Origin: DAIPKP01 sp964539095
Lineage (GTDB): Bacteria; Synergistota; Synergistia; Synergistales; Aminiphilaceae
Direction of reading: 5' to 3'
NCBI GenBank assembly: GCA_964539095.1
Contig: CAZIFL010000005.1
Location: 62,001-126,000, forward strand
Length of the DNA: 64,000 nucleotides
How positions within the stretch are numbered: the stretch's first letter is position 1; every line of letters begins with the position of its first letter. This document shows, piece by piece, positions 15,845 through 24,250 of this stretch. The position numbers and the translations under genes were made by a program. The notes below the pieces were generated by a model, which saw only the letters and a program-made list of their open reading frames with translations, searched no databases and had not been told where the DNA came from.

Positions 15845-16888
15845 ATGGCTCTTCTGTTTGAAGCTAATTGGAGTTTTATTATCTCGCTGCTCCTTCTGAG
15901 CGGAGGTATTGCCTTTCTGGGAGATCTTATCGGTCGCCGTATAGGTCGTCGACGGGTCTCTCTCTTCGGGCTCCGGCCTCGGCATACCTCCTCGCTCATC
16001 ACCGTCTTCACTGCCCTCTCCATAACCCTTGGAACCCTCTTTGCCCTAGCGGTGATGAGCGACTCTGTCCGCATCGCCCTCTTCCGTATGAAGTTTATTC
16101 AGCGTCAGGTAATGGAACTTACGGCGGAGTTGGAGAAGAAAACCGAAGAACAGGCTACTATGCGGCAGAGCCTCTTCGAAGCCCAAGCCGATCTCGTCTC
16201 TCTGGAGCGGCAACGGGGACGCCTGGAAGAAGAGATCCAGGAGATGAAGCAGGGGCTTGAACAGCTTCGGGAGGGGCGTATCGTGGTCGTGGCGAAGGAG
16301 ATCCTGGCGCAGATCGGCCTGGATAGTCCGGTGCTCTCCGAGGATATTCCCCCTGCCCTTGAGGCTCTTCGCCAAAACGCCTCTTTCGCCCTCTCGGAAC
16401 GATTTCGTGGTCAGGAGATTCCTCCGGAAATTTTTCTCGTTCCCACAACTCTGGAGAACGTTTTTGAGGCTTTAGACGAGTTCGGGAGCGATCGCCTGGT
16501 GCTTCGCCTGGCGGTGGAGGAAAACGCCATTTACGGAGAACCCGTCACCTGTCGGGTGGATGTTATCAAGAGCCAAAAAATTTATGAACCCCTTCAGGAG
16601 CTTGTGCGCCAGACCTTCCCCTCAGGGTTGGATCGCTCTTGGGCGGAGCAGGAACTCTATGCCCTTCTCCTCAAGGTGAACCGCAAGGCAACGGAGGATG
16701 GAGTGCTTCGGGATCCCGTCCGGGGAACTGTGGGAAATCTGGAAGGGACCGATTTCTTCGAGGCCGTCGATTGGATTGACAGAGCACCTTCCCCCGTTAC
16801 CATCACTGTTCGGGCTGCTGAAAAGGTCTATACGGAGGGCCCCGTGAAAGTTCTCCTTGAACATTTCTTTGAGGAGGAGTACAACTAA
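15845..16888 (+). CDS. DUF3084-type inner-membrane protein
   Basis: 347-residue protein matching the DUF3084 pattern: two hydrophobic segments (about 9-27 and 47-69) separated by a basic loop (GRRIGRRRVSLFGLRPRHTS), a coiled coil (about 85-147, rich in Glu/Leu/Gln), then a mixed C-terminal domain. The N-terminal LSGGIAFLGDLIGRRIGRRR block is the part I recognise. Such proteins are found in cyanobacteria and Synergistota and are thought to act at the envelope; function not established. It stands alone between the lat terminator and a group of small genes. Confidence 0.75.
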   Translation: MALLFEANWSFIISLLLLSGGIAFLGDLIGRRIGRRRVSLFGLRPRHTSSLITVFTALSITLGTLFALAVMSDSVRIALFRMKFIQRQVMELTAELEKKTEEQATMRQSLFEAQADLVSLERQRGRLEEEIQEMKQGLEQLREGRIVVVAKEILAQIGLDSPVLSEDIPPALEALRQNASFALSERFRGQEIPPEIFLVPTTLENVFEALDEFGSDRLVLRLAVEENAIYGEPVTCRVDVIKSQKIYEPLQELVRQTFPSGLDRSWAEQELYALLLKVNRKATEDGVLRDPVRGTVGNLEGTDFFEAVDWIDRAPSPVTITVRAAEKVYTEGPVKVLLEHFFEEEYN

Positions 16889-17030
16889 GCCGATACAGTC
16901 CTCGGCAGAAGATTGCTCCGAAGTTATGGTAGCGATTACTCTCTACGTACGAAAAAGTGTAAAAATGCAGGGATGTAGGAATGCAGCGGATGCACAGACA
17001 GAAGGATTTTGAGAGAGGGGACGAGCAACG

Positions 17031-17252
17031 GTGATCATTGTGGCATGTCAGTTGTGCGGTGAAATGAAGGTTCTGGCGGGGGCTCCGGATTCGGATGGAT
17101 TGGCCCGGGTAAGCTGGATATGTCCTTCCTGCGGGGCGGGGCAGGTGGTGCAGATTCCGGTAAGCCTGGATGCCCGGGGAGGGAGTTTGCGAGGAATCTG
17201 CGGGGGCCTTTCGGTGATGGCCGAAGAGGGTTATGTATCCGCAAAAGCCTAA
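17031..17252 (+). CDS. small zinc-ribbon-like protein
   Basis: 73-residue ORF starting with GTG behind GAGAGAGGGGA (17011-17021). Two CxxC pairs are seen, Cys6-Cys9 and Cys31-Cys34 (WICPSCGAG), which suggests a single zinc ribbon. Beyond the ribbon it has no recognisable domain. It overlaps the acetyltransferase start by 20 bp, so the two are probably co-expressed. Function unknown. The overlap and the cysteine pairs are the reasons for calling it real. Confidence 0.6.
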   Translation: MIIVACQLCGEMKVLAGAPDSDGLARVSWICPSCGAGQVVQIPVSLDARGGSLRGICGGLSVMAEEGYVSAKA

Positions 17253-17685
17253 ACTTTCGCCTCTTCTCGAAAACTACGTCTTCTACGACAGTAAACAGGC
17301 CGTCTCTCCTCAGGGGATCTACCCCCTCTATCGCTTTACCCGGTGGGGAAAGAGCCGCACCGTGGATCAACTGGAGCGCATGATCCAGGGGAGTAGCCTC
17401 TGTTGTAGTGTACACTACGAAAATCGGGAGATCGTGGCCTTCTGCAGGGTTCTCACGGATTTTATCTTCCGGGCAACCCTGTGGGACATTCTTGTACATC
17501 CCGATCATCAGGGCAAAGGCGTGGGGAGCGCCCTGCTGGAGTATGTGCTTCAGCACCCCTCCATACGGCAGATTCCGCTTATTCTTGCCTTTACAGGAGA
17601 TCTCGGCCCCTTTCTCGGCAAGTTCGGCTTCTCCGGAAGCGATACCACCTACACCCTTCTTCGGCGTCCTTTGGAGTACTCCTGA
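17233..17685 (+). CDS. GNAT-family N-acetyltransferase
   Basis: 150-residue GNAT protein, predicted to transfer acetyl from acetyl-CoA to an unknown amine. Motif A, the CoA pyrophosphate loop, is visible as VHPDHQGKGVGSALLEYVL (about 86-104), preceded by the beta strand LWDILV. The C-terminal FLGKFGFSGSDTTYTLLRR matches the GNAT end (Gly-Phe, Tyr). It overlaps both neighbours (20 bp upstream, TGATG downstream). Substrate cannot be inferred. Confidence 0.82.
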   Translation: MYPQKPKLSPLLENYVFYDSKQAVSPQGIYPLYRFTRWGKSRTVDQLERMIQGSSLCCSVHYENREIVAFCRVLTDFIFRATLWDILVHPDHQGKGVGSALLEYVLQHPSIRQIPLILAFTGDLGPFLGKFGFSGSDTTYTLLRRPLEYS

Positions 17686-18197
17686 TGCCTCCCCTCTTTT
17701 TTGTCTCTGCCATAGATTACGAAGCCGCCTTTCTCCAAGCCCTCTTCTGGACGGTGCTCTCCGAAAGCCTTGCCCTCTGGGTAGGGCTTTTTTGCATGCA
17801 GTATGGGCGTTCTCTGTGGCGCAGAGGGTGGACGTGTGGTGGAGGGAGTGCGGGGAATGGGGAGGATGGAGGTGATTGCCACCGTGCAGAGTTGGCAGGA
17901 GAGCCCGAGAATCTGGTAGAGGAGAACCTCTTTGCCTCCCCCTGGTTCTCTCCGGGGAGGATATTCCTCGGGGGATTTTTTGCCAGCTTTGCCACCTTGC
18001 CGTATCTCTGGTTTGTTCTCCCCCGGTGTCTTTCCTCCTACACCCTCTATGCCTTTGGGGGGGAGGCCTTTGTTATACTCGGGGAAGCGCTCTTTTACAC
18101 CGCCTATTTCAGATTTTCTCCCAAAACCGCCCTTCTTCTCTCCTTGGCGTGCAATCTCGCCTCTCTGGGGGTGGGAAAGCTTCTGGGGCTTTACTGA
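17685..18197 (+). CDS. predicted membrane protein of unknown function
   Basis: 170-residue protein beginning MPPLFFVSAIDYEAAFLQAL. ATG 17685 overlaps the previous stop (TGATG); the frame is open upstream, but the overlap start is the most plausible. About four hydrophobic segments: 15-35, 92-112, 118-140 and 148-168. A glycine-rich, charged loop (about 46-80) links the first and second. No family recognised. The arrangement zinc ribbon-GNAT-membrane protein looks like a small operon ending before the strong promoter at 18233. Confidence 0.6.
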   Translation: MPPLFFVSAIDYEAAFLQALFWTVLSESLALWVGLFCMQYGRSLWRRGWTCGGGSAGNGEDGGDCHRAELAGEPENLVEENLFASPWFSPGRIFLGGFFASFATLPYLWFVLPRCLSSYTLYAFGGEAFVILGEALFYTAYFRFSPKTALLLSLACNLASLGVGKLLGLY

Positions 18198-18232
18198 TTT
18201 CCTTGGGTAAAGCTGTGGGTTAGCCTGACCCT

Positions 18233-18261
18233 TTGACAACCCGCTTCTCCCTGGATATATT
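18233..18261 (+). promoter_or_regulatory. near-consensus sigma-70 promoter for the GmrSD-like gene
   Basis: TTGACA (18233-18238), exactly 17 bp, TATATT (18256-18261). A perfect -35 and a 5/6 -10, placed about 70 bp before the ATG at 18331. One of the best promoter matches in the window, and it marks the start of the accessory region. Confidence 0.75.
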
Positions 18262-18330
18262 AGAAGAAGTTTGAGTGAAGAGAATTCCGGGGCTCCATGC
18301 CAAGGGGTATGTTAGGGAGGATGGATAATC

Positions 18331-20046
18331 ATGGCAACCATGAATTTTAATACCACAAATGCAACCTTTCGCCAGATTTTGGGTAATGGCCTTAGCTACT
18401 GCGTTCCTCCTTTTCAACGGGATTACTCCTGGACCGAGGATGAATGGGATGACCTGTGGCAGGATATTCTCGGGCTCTTCGAAGAGGATGGTGAATCATT
18501 TCACTACATGGGATATCTCGTCCTTCAGTCTTCGGACAGCAAGAATTTCGATATCATTGACGGGCAGCAGCGCATCACCACCCTCAGCGTGATGATCCTG
18601 GCGGGGCTTGGGCACTTGCAGGATCTCGTAAACGCCGGGCTAGATGCGGCAGATAATGCAAAGCGCAAAGAACAGTTGCAAAACAGCTATATTGGGTATC
18701 TTGATCCCGTCAGCCTGATTCCAAGATCAAAGCTTGCGCTGAACCGCCACAACAACCGGTTCTACCAGACCTATCTTGTGCCGCTGGAAAAGCTTCCTCA
18801 GCGGGGGTTAAACGCTTCGGAACACCAATTGAGAACGTCCTTCCACTGGTTTAAAGAGCGGATCAAAGGGTATACCGGGGGGAGCGCCGAAAGCGGAAGA
18901 AACCTTGCGGCTTTCATTGACTCCCTAGTGGATAAGCTCTTTTTTACCGTTATTACCGTCACGGATGAGCTGAACGCCTTCAAGGTGTTTGAAACGCTCA
19001 ATGCCCGGGGGGTGAGACTTTCAGCTACAGATCTGCTTAAAAATTATCTTTTTTCCGTTATCAGCACCCAGAATGCTCATGAGGTGGAGCTTAGGGCTTT
19101 GGAAGAGCGGTGGGAGAGAATTACGGGGCTTTTGGGGGGCGAAAGCTTTCCAGAATTTCTACGTCTCTTCTGGAACAGCCGAAATAAACTTGTTCGCAAA
19201 TCCGATCTTTTCAAGACCTTCCGAAAGCGGATCACCGCACGTGACCAGGCCTTTGAACTGCTGCGGGCTCTGGATGAATCCGCCGGGGTCTATGCGGCAT
19301 TGAGAGATCCCCAGGATGTAACGTGGAGCAAAGAGGAGAAATCCGCCTTGGAACAACTGCGGATGTTCAATGTCTCCCAGCCCCTGGCCATGCTCATGGC
19401 GTGTTATGCCAAATATTTTGAGCACCAAAGAGTCTTCTTCACACGAATACTGAAGGCCGTGGCTGTTATTTCGTTTCGCTATAACGTCATCTGTAACCTG
19501 CCCACCCATGAGCAGGAGCGTCTTTACAATGAGATCGCCTGGAAAGTAACCTCCGGTGCCATGAGCACCCCCTTAGATGTGATGGCCGCCCTGCGGGAGG
19601 TGTATCCCGAGGATAATCAATTCAAAGCAGCCTTCACCGACAAGGAGTTTCGCACCACCAACAGCCGCAACAAGAAAGTGGTGCGCCATGTTCTTTTTGA
19701 AATCGAAAAACAATGCTCTGGAGGGGACTTCGATTTTGAGAGCGCCACCTATAGCCTGGAACACATCCTTCCGGAGAACCCCTCCCATGCCTGGGAGCAG
19801 ATAGAGGAGGCAAAACAGGATCGCCTGATCTACCGCATAGGGAACATGACTCCCTTGGAGACCAGCAAAAACCGTGATATCGGCAATGGGGACTACGCCT
19901 CTAAACGCAGCATCTATGAACAGAGTTGCTTTCAGATCACCCGAGGGGTGGCAGAACATTATGAATCCTGGGATGAGCGTACAGTAGAGGCCAGACAGAA
20001 GCGGCTGGCTTCTCTTGCGGCGGGGATATGGAAAGTTGCGTTTTGA
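18331..20046 (+). CDS. DUF262/DUF1524 protein, GmrSD-type type IV restriction enzyme
   Basis: 571 residues with both halves of GmrSD-like enzymes in one chain. The N-terminal DUF262 domain has YCVPPFQRDYSWTEDEWDD (residues 23-41) and the ParB-like nucleotide motif IIDGQQRITTL (75-85). The C-terminal DUF1524 domain has EHILPENP (477-484; His478 likely catalytic) and IGNMTPLETSKNRD (503-516), the His-Me-finger nuclease motif. Known family members cut modified (glucosylated or hydroxymethylated) phage DNA. It has its own strong promoter and converges on the helicase gene. Other modification-dependent or DNA-backbone-directed targets are possible. Confidence 0.85.
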   Translation: MATMNFNTTNATFRQILGNGLSYCVPPFQRDYSWTEDEWDDLWQDILGLFEEDGESFHYMGYLVLQSSDSKNFDIIDGQQRITTLSVMILAGLGHLQDLVNAGLDAADNAKRKEQLQNSYIGYLDPVSLIPRSKLALNRHNNRFYQTYLVPLEKLPQRGLNASEHQLRTSFHWFKERIKGYTGGSAESGRNLAAFIDSLVDKLFFTVITVTDELNAFKVFETLNARGVRLSATDLLKNYLFSVISTQNAHEVELRALEERWERITGLLGGESFPEFLRLFWNSRNKLVRKSDLFKTFRKRITARDQAFELLRALDESAGVYAALRDPQDVTWSKEEKSALEQLRMFNVSQPLAMLMACYAKYFEHQRVFFTRILKAVAVISFRYNVICNLPTHEQERLYNEIAWKVTSGAMSTPLDVMAALREVYPEDNQFKAAFTDKEFRTTNSRNKKVVRHVLFEIEKQCSGGDFDFESATYSLEHILPENPSHAWEQIEEAKQDRLIYRIGNMTPLETSKNRDIGNGDYASKRSIYEQSCFQITRGVAEHYESWDERTVEARQKRLASLAAGIWKVAF

Positions 20047-20095
20047 GCTTTTTGAGGATCATGTGTGCAGATTTGCTGAGAGGATCTTCCGGAAG

Positions 20096-22663
20096 TCATT
20101 TCCGGGATCTGTTGTTTTTGTGGAGATACTGTTCCGTGTAGGCACAGTAGGGGTAGTTGGTACAGTTTGTGAATTTCCCATGTCGTCCCTCCTTGATTCG
20201 CAGGATTCCGGAAAGACATTTTGGGCAAGGACGATAAGACGTGGGGACATGCTGTGATTCGTCGATAAAGCAGATTTTTCGAGAATCCTTTTCCCGCAAA
20301 AGTTCTATCACGAAAAAGGAGGGATTTTGAGGATCATAGACCAGGAATACTCCATGGCGAGCCCGGGTAAGAGCAACGTAAAAAAGCCGTCGTTCCTCTG
20401 CAAAGGGATATTCCTCCGATTGGGGAAGAAAGAACTCAATGGCGGCATCGGTTTTTTTCTGGGAGGGAAATTTTTTGTCTACCACATCAAGAACGATGAC
20501 ATAGTCTGCTTCCTTTCCCTTGGCTCCGTGAACGGTCATAAAGTCCATATCCATTCCTGGGAATCCGTCTTTCCTTTTGAGCTTTTCCGTGCGGTAGGTG
20601 TAATGGTACCTTCCCAGAACAAGAAGGCTCTTCTTCTCCTTGGATTTTTTGTATTCCGGAAGTTTTTTTATTTTTTGGAAGATTTCTGGGAGTGCCTCGG
20701 ATGAATCTGCCATGGGAACCAGGTACACCGCAGGGTGATCCACAGTGGTGATGGAGTGGATCTCCTTTTGCACTTGCCGGGGATTTTTCATGATGAATTT
20801 GGAGGCCACTTCAGCAATGACATCGTTGCATCGGAAGCTCGTATCCAGCGTGACTTTCGCCGCGGGGCCGTAGTGCTTTTCGAAGTCCCGCATGTAGGAT
20901 ATGTCGCTTCCCGCAAAACGATAGATGGACTGCCAGTCATCGCCCACGGCGAAAAGAATCGTCTCAGGATTCTGGTGGATCAGTGCCATCACGAGATCCA
21001 TTCTCGCTTTGTTGATATCCTGAAACTCATCGATAAGAATATGCTTATAGGGAGAGGCATAGGCCCCCCTTTTTATGTACTCCGTGGCTTGGATGATCAT
21101 GTCTGAGAAATCAATCTGGTTCTTTTCCTCCAGGTCTTTTTCGTAGGCCTCGTAGATGGGGTGAAAGATCTTCAAGATTTTTCTTGTGGGAGAATTGCCG
21201 ATTTTTTCCAGATTTTCATCATTAAAAATTTTCTTGTCATGCTCGGATTCTTTGAAGAGGAAGATCATTCTTCCGAGGAGTGCTGATAGCTCTGATTGCA
21301 CAAATTTCTTGTTAAGTTTTTTTAGTAACCTGTTCAGTTCCTGGAGTTTCTCCATGCTAGATCGAGGAACAATAGTGACTTCTGCCTTTTTCAGGAGTTC
21401 CTCAAGGTACATTTCGAGAATCCCTTCCTGTTGTAAGTACGAGTAGGTTTCCAGAAGGAGGGTTCCATTTTTCTTGTGGAGTTCTCTTTTCCAGCAAATG
21501 CCCTGAAGGTATTCCCGTTGGTTAAAGTGCTTCGGGGGTTTCCTCTGGCGGTTTATGGCAAAGTGCTCTAGATAGATGCCTTTTCCCTTGATGTAGAAAT
21601 CGGGTTTGTACTGCCGATGGTCTGGTGTTTGTGTGGTAAATTTATAGGGTGCTTCATATTCGTATTCTACACCGTGGAGAGCCAGAAAGTTGGCAATAAT
21701 GCACTCTTCAAAGCTTTTCACAGACTCTCCTCTGAGGGTTGTGATTTGGTTTTCAGCGATGTATTCCCAGTATTCTTCCATGGATTCAAAATCAAAGGGG
21801 CTTTTATAGGGATACCGCCCTCCTCGGTAGTAGCTGATGATTTCCTCACAGAAGGCGGCATCTTTTTTGCAAAGGTTTTGGATGGTCTTTTCAATGAAAT
21901 TTAAGAGACGATAGTCTCCTTCTGCAAAGGGAGTAATGTCATATCTTCTTCCGCAAGCCTTCCCCACAATTTTGTTTCCCAGAGCATGAAAGGTTTCGAT
22001 GGTAGGTAACGTATTGCTTCCCAGGCGCAGCCATTTTTTCAGCTGTGTTTCCTGGCGTTCCCGCATCTCCTCGGAGGCCTCTTTTCCAAAGGCGAGGAGG
22101 AGGATTTCCTCCGGGGAGCATTGTTTTGATGCCAGGAGGTATCCTGTCCGACCGATTATGGTACTTGTCTTTCCCGTGCCTGCTCCTGCAAAGACAAGAT
22201 TCCTATCGTCATTGATAACACAGGCTTCACGTTGGCTTTCCGTGAGGGGGTTGCTTTCGATGGAGTCGAAGAAAAAGGCGAATCGTTCTGTTTCCTTCGT
22301 TATGAAATCTCCATCTGTTTTTGCTAAACGAGTTTCTATGGTCTTCAAAAAGTCTTGGAGTTCTCGGAATTGTTTGTTTTTCTGGGGAAAGAAAAGAAAT
22401 GCTCCAAAGGGAAGCTCCGTTTCCTGAAGGGTTTTTTGAGCCCTTTGGATGGAAGCTGCTTTTTCGGAGTGTCGGATATACGTCCCTCTTGTAAGAAGGT
22501 TTTCAAGGTCTGTAGCCTGAACCTGAAGCATTTCAAGGTGGCGGATGATTTTTTTGCGGATTCCCAAGTAAAACATGCCTAAGAATAGCAGGGTAGCCAG
22601 GGATAAAGGATTGATGATGGCTGAAAGTTTGACCGATCCCAGAAGAAGGCCTCCTTTAATCAT
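20096..22663 (-). CDS. HelD/UvrD-like superfamily 1 helicase with N-terminal membrane segment and C4 zinc finger
   Basis: 855-residue SF1 helicase resembling DNA helicase IV. Seen: a hydrophobic N-terminal segment (about 14-35), a coiled region, Walker A AGAGTGKT (159-166), Walker B in LIDEFQDI, motif III GDDWQSIYRFAG, motif V VHGAKGKEADYVIVLD, and motif VI FYVALTRARH. A split insert contains YKPDFYI...IYLEHFAI, the nuclease-like fold seen in this helicase family. The C-terminus carries a topoisomerase-type zinc finger (CPKC...CTNYPYC). Convergent with the GmrSD-like gene, 49 bp apart. A role in defence or repair is possible; the start lacks a strong RBS. Confidence 0.85.
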   Translation of the reverse strand: MIKGGLLLGSVKLSAIINPLSLATLLFLGMFYLGIRKKIIRHLEMLQVQATDLENLLTRGTYIRHSEKAASIQRAQKTLQETELPFGAFLFFPQKNKQFRELQDFLKTIETRLAKTDGDFITKETERFAFFFDSIESNPLTESQREACVINDDRNLVFAGAGTGKTSTIIGRTGYLLASKQCSPEEILLLAFGKEASEEMRERQETQLKKWLRLGSNTLPTIETFHALGNKIVGKACGRRYDITPFAEGDYRLLNFIEKTIQNLCKKDAAFCEEIISYYRGGRYPYKSPFDFESMEEYWEYIAENQITTLRGESVKSFEECIIANFLALHGVEYEYEAPYKFTTQTPDHRQYKPDFYIKGKGIYLEHFAINRQRKPPKHFNQREYLQGICWKRELHKKNGTLLLETYSYLQQEGILEMYLEELLKKAEVTIVPRSSMEKLQELNRLLKKLNKKFVQSELSALLGRMIFLFKESEHDKKIFNDENLEKIGNSPTRKILKIFHPIYEAYEKDLEEKNQIDFSDMIIQATEYIKRGAYASPYKHILIDEFQDINKARMDLVMALIHQNPETILFAVGDDWQSIYRFAGSDISYMRDFEKHYGPAAKVTLDTSFRCNDVIAEVASKFIMKNPRQVQKEIHSITTVDHPAVYLVPMADSSEALPEIFQKIKKLPEYKKSKEKKSLLVLGRYHYTYRTEKLKRKDGFPGMDMDFMTVHGAKGKEADYVIVLDVVDKKFPSQKKTDAAIEFFLPQSEEYPFAEERRLFYVALTRARHGVFLVYDPQNPSFFVIELLREKDSRKICFIDESQHVPTSYRPCPKCLSGILRIKEGRHGKFTNCTNYPYCAYTEQYLHKNNRSRK

Positions 22664-22796
22664 GGGATTGCCAGTACGTTCAAAAAGCGTATTGACGACT
22701 TTTTTCAGAAAGAGTATACCCTTTTCAGAGCTTCCTTGAAAGAATTATGCGCACTTTTTTCTCTGTTGCCCCCTTTTGCAGAGTAGTGCTACTGCA

Positions 22797-22815
22797 TCAT
22801 TCCTGCTTATATTGT
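22797..22815 (+). repeat. left copy of a 19-bp imperfect direct repeat flanking fic
   Basis: TCATTCCTGCTTATATTGT. It matches 24118-24136 (TCATTACCGCTTATATTGT) at 17 of 19 positions, in the same orientation. Each copy is preceded by a short inverted repeat. The pair brackets the structured segment and the fic gene, as ends of an insertion might. Confidence 0.5.
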
Positions 22816-23105
22816 GGCTTTGGGTGAACTCCAGGAGCCGGAGCTTGTGTGTCCCCGGCAGCGACATAGTGGTCGGCGAGTGCAGCTTTGCGTCGCGGAG
22901 GCCCGGTATCGGCACAGGACGTGCCGGTAAGCCCCAGCCGCGCAGCTGGTTGGCGGAAGTCTGGGGTGACGGTTCTGAGCAGCAAAGCAAGGGAGCGGTT
23001 CGACCACTCGGGAGCAGAGGGGACACAGAAGCGGAGGCTCCCATCCAAGAGCACTCTGTAACGTGGAACAGCTCACTACACTTGTTCCAACAAAGATCTA
23101 TGCAG
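22816..23105 (+). ncRNA. candidate structured RNA or intron remnant, unidentified
   Basis: The plus strand folds into several local helices: GGCAC/GTGCC near 22912-22926, CCCCAG/CTGGGG enclosing CCGC/GCGG (about 22932-22968), and GAGcGGT/ACCaCTC around a TCG loop (22996-23012). Stretches such as GGGGTGACGG resemble segments of bacterial group II intron domain I, but no domain V and no reverse transcriptase are present. Strand is a guess based on stem stability. It could be a truncated mobile intron, an IS-associated RNA or a free small RNA. Confidence 0.3.
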
Positions 23106-23208
23106 GTTTGCAAATACCGAAGGTAGCATGCTCGGAAACGATATGTACATGAAAACCATGGGGTTAAAAAGTTTGAAACGCTTTAGGAAGACCTGAGGAG
23201 GTGGGGGG

Positions 23209-23997
23209 ATGAGTTCCTTTGAAAAGCTCGGAAAGTGCGAAAACCTTGAAGTTCTTGAAAAGCTTGCTATGCTTGACACGCTTAAAGAAAAGCTGGATGC
23301 ATACCGCCCATTGCCTCCGGAAATTGTTGCCAACCTTCGGGAAAACCTCATTCTTCACTGGACCTATACCTCCAACGCCATGGAGGGAAACACCCTTACC
23401 CTCAAGGAGACGAAAATTGTGCTGGAAGGGATCACCGTGGGGGGGAAAACTCTGGGAGAGCACTTCGAGGCCATCAACCACCGGGAGGCTATTTGCTTTG
23501 TAGAGGGACTTGTACAGGAAAAAGCGTTTCTCACAGAAGGAGTTATCAGGGGCATTCACGGGCTTATTCTCAAAAATATCGATGATCTTCATGCGGGGGT
23601 CTACCGAAAGACCAATGTCTTTATCGTCGGTGCGGAGCATCGTCCCCCCGAGGCCTGGCGAGTAGAGGGGGAGATGCACGATTTTATCCACTGGTGCCAG
23701 CATCAAGGGGAGGCTCTCCATCCGGTGGAACGGGCCGCCCGGGTGCATGCGGATTTTGTGAAGATCCACCCCTTTGTGGATGGCAACGGCAGAACCTCAC
23801 GGCTGCTCATGAACTTTGAACTTGTGAAAAGCGGTTTTCCCCCGGCAATTTTGCCCGTGGAAAAACGCCTGGAATATTATGAAACTTTGGATAGAGCCCA
23901 CACAAAAGGAGACTGTGTTCCCTTTCTTCTGCTTATTGCGAAGATGGTGGAGGAGGGGTTTGAGCCCTACTGGTACGCTTTAGGGGTCAGACCATGA
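23209..23997 (+). CDS. Fic-domain protein, self-inhibited AMP transferase type
   Basis: 262 residues. The catalytic Fic loop is HPFVDGNGR (187-195: His187 base, Asp191 metal, Arg195 phosphate). An N-terminal inhibitory helix motif Ser-x-x-x-Glu-Gly-Asn is visible as SNAMEGN (55-61), so this is a class II, intramolecularly inhibited Fic protein that is expected to AMPylate a protein target when released. ATG follows GAGGTGGGGGG. No separate antitoxin gene is adjacent, in line with built-in inhibition. It sits alone between two repeats and structured sequence, which suggests acquisition by transfer. Target unknown. Confidence 0.9.
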   Translation: MSSFEKLGKCENLEVLEKLAMLDTLKEKLDAYRPLPPEIVANLRENLILHWTYTSNAMEGNTLTLKETKIVLEGITVGGKTLGEHFEAINHREAICFVEGLVQEKAFLTEGVIRGIHGLILKNIDDLHAGVYRKTNVFIVGAEHRPPEAWRVEGEMHDFIHWCQHQGEALHPVERAARVHADFVKIHPFVDGNGRTSRLLMNFELVKSGFPPAILPVEKRLEYYETLDRAHTKGDCVPFLLLIAKMVEEGFEPYWYALGVRP

Positions 23998-24059
23998 TAA
24001 CCTTGATCCTCGGGGTGCAGCAGCTTTCCTTTGCCGGGTTTGCTGGAGTAAGCCGCAAG

Positions 24060-24087
24060 AAGGCCCCCGGAAGCTCCGAGGGCCTTT
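24060..24087 (+). terminator. hairpin after fic, possible terminator
   Basis: AAGGCCC (24060-24066) pairs with GGGCCTT (24080-24086), with an inner CGGA/TCCG stem. Only three T follow, so it is a weak terminator in the plus direction; it lies 62 bp after the fic stop. Confidence 0.5.
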
Positions 24088-24117
24088 AGTGATGCTACCT
24101 TTGAGGGCACTAGCGGC

Positions 24118-24136
24118 TCATTACCGCTTATATTGT
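24118..24136 (+). repeat. right copy of the 19-bp imperfect direct repeat flanking fic
   Basis: TCATTACCGCTTATATTGT, 17/19 identical to 22797-22815. Preceded by GCGG that can pair with CCGC inside the repeat. Confidence 0.5.
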
Positions 24137-24250
24137 AAACATAAGGGGACATGCTTACCTCATTCTGCGCGGGGACTCCCGGTGATCCGAGACATAATAT
24201 TAGGCGGAATAGCCCACTAGGTGGTATCGGCACTGTCCGGGTTAGGCGTT

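Larger units (their letters stand above)
22664..23208. other. 545-bp gap without a convincing gene; holds a GC-rich structured segment
   Basis: Short frames on both strands here show no recognisable protein motif. The central part (about 22816-23090) is GC-rich and full of local inverted repeats, described as a candidate non-coding RNA. The left part near 22797-22815 carries a 19-bp sequence repeated beyond the fic gene. The right part (23110-23208) is plain upstream sequence of fic. Confidence 0.6.
23998..24250. other. gap between fic and the reductase; terminator and repeat
   Basis: Holds the hairpin at 24060-24087 and the right repeat copy. On the minus strand a 61-codon frame (24152-23967, behind GAGGT) overlaps the end of fic; its product has no known motif and is left uncalled. 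The rest, 24137-24250, looks like degenerate insertion-sequence material, but no transposase fragment can be named. Confidence 0.5.

Noticed and set aside
22816..23105. Group II intron
   Set aside because: Only vague domain I-like stretches; no domain V, no reverse transcriptase, no clear boundaries. Kept only as an unidentified structured segment.
23967..24152. 61-codon minus-strand ORF at the end of fic
   Set aside because: Has a fair RBS, but overlaps fic and the terminator hairpin and matches nothing I know.
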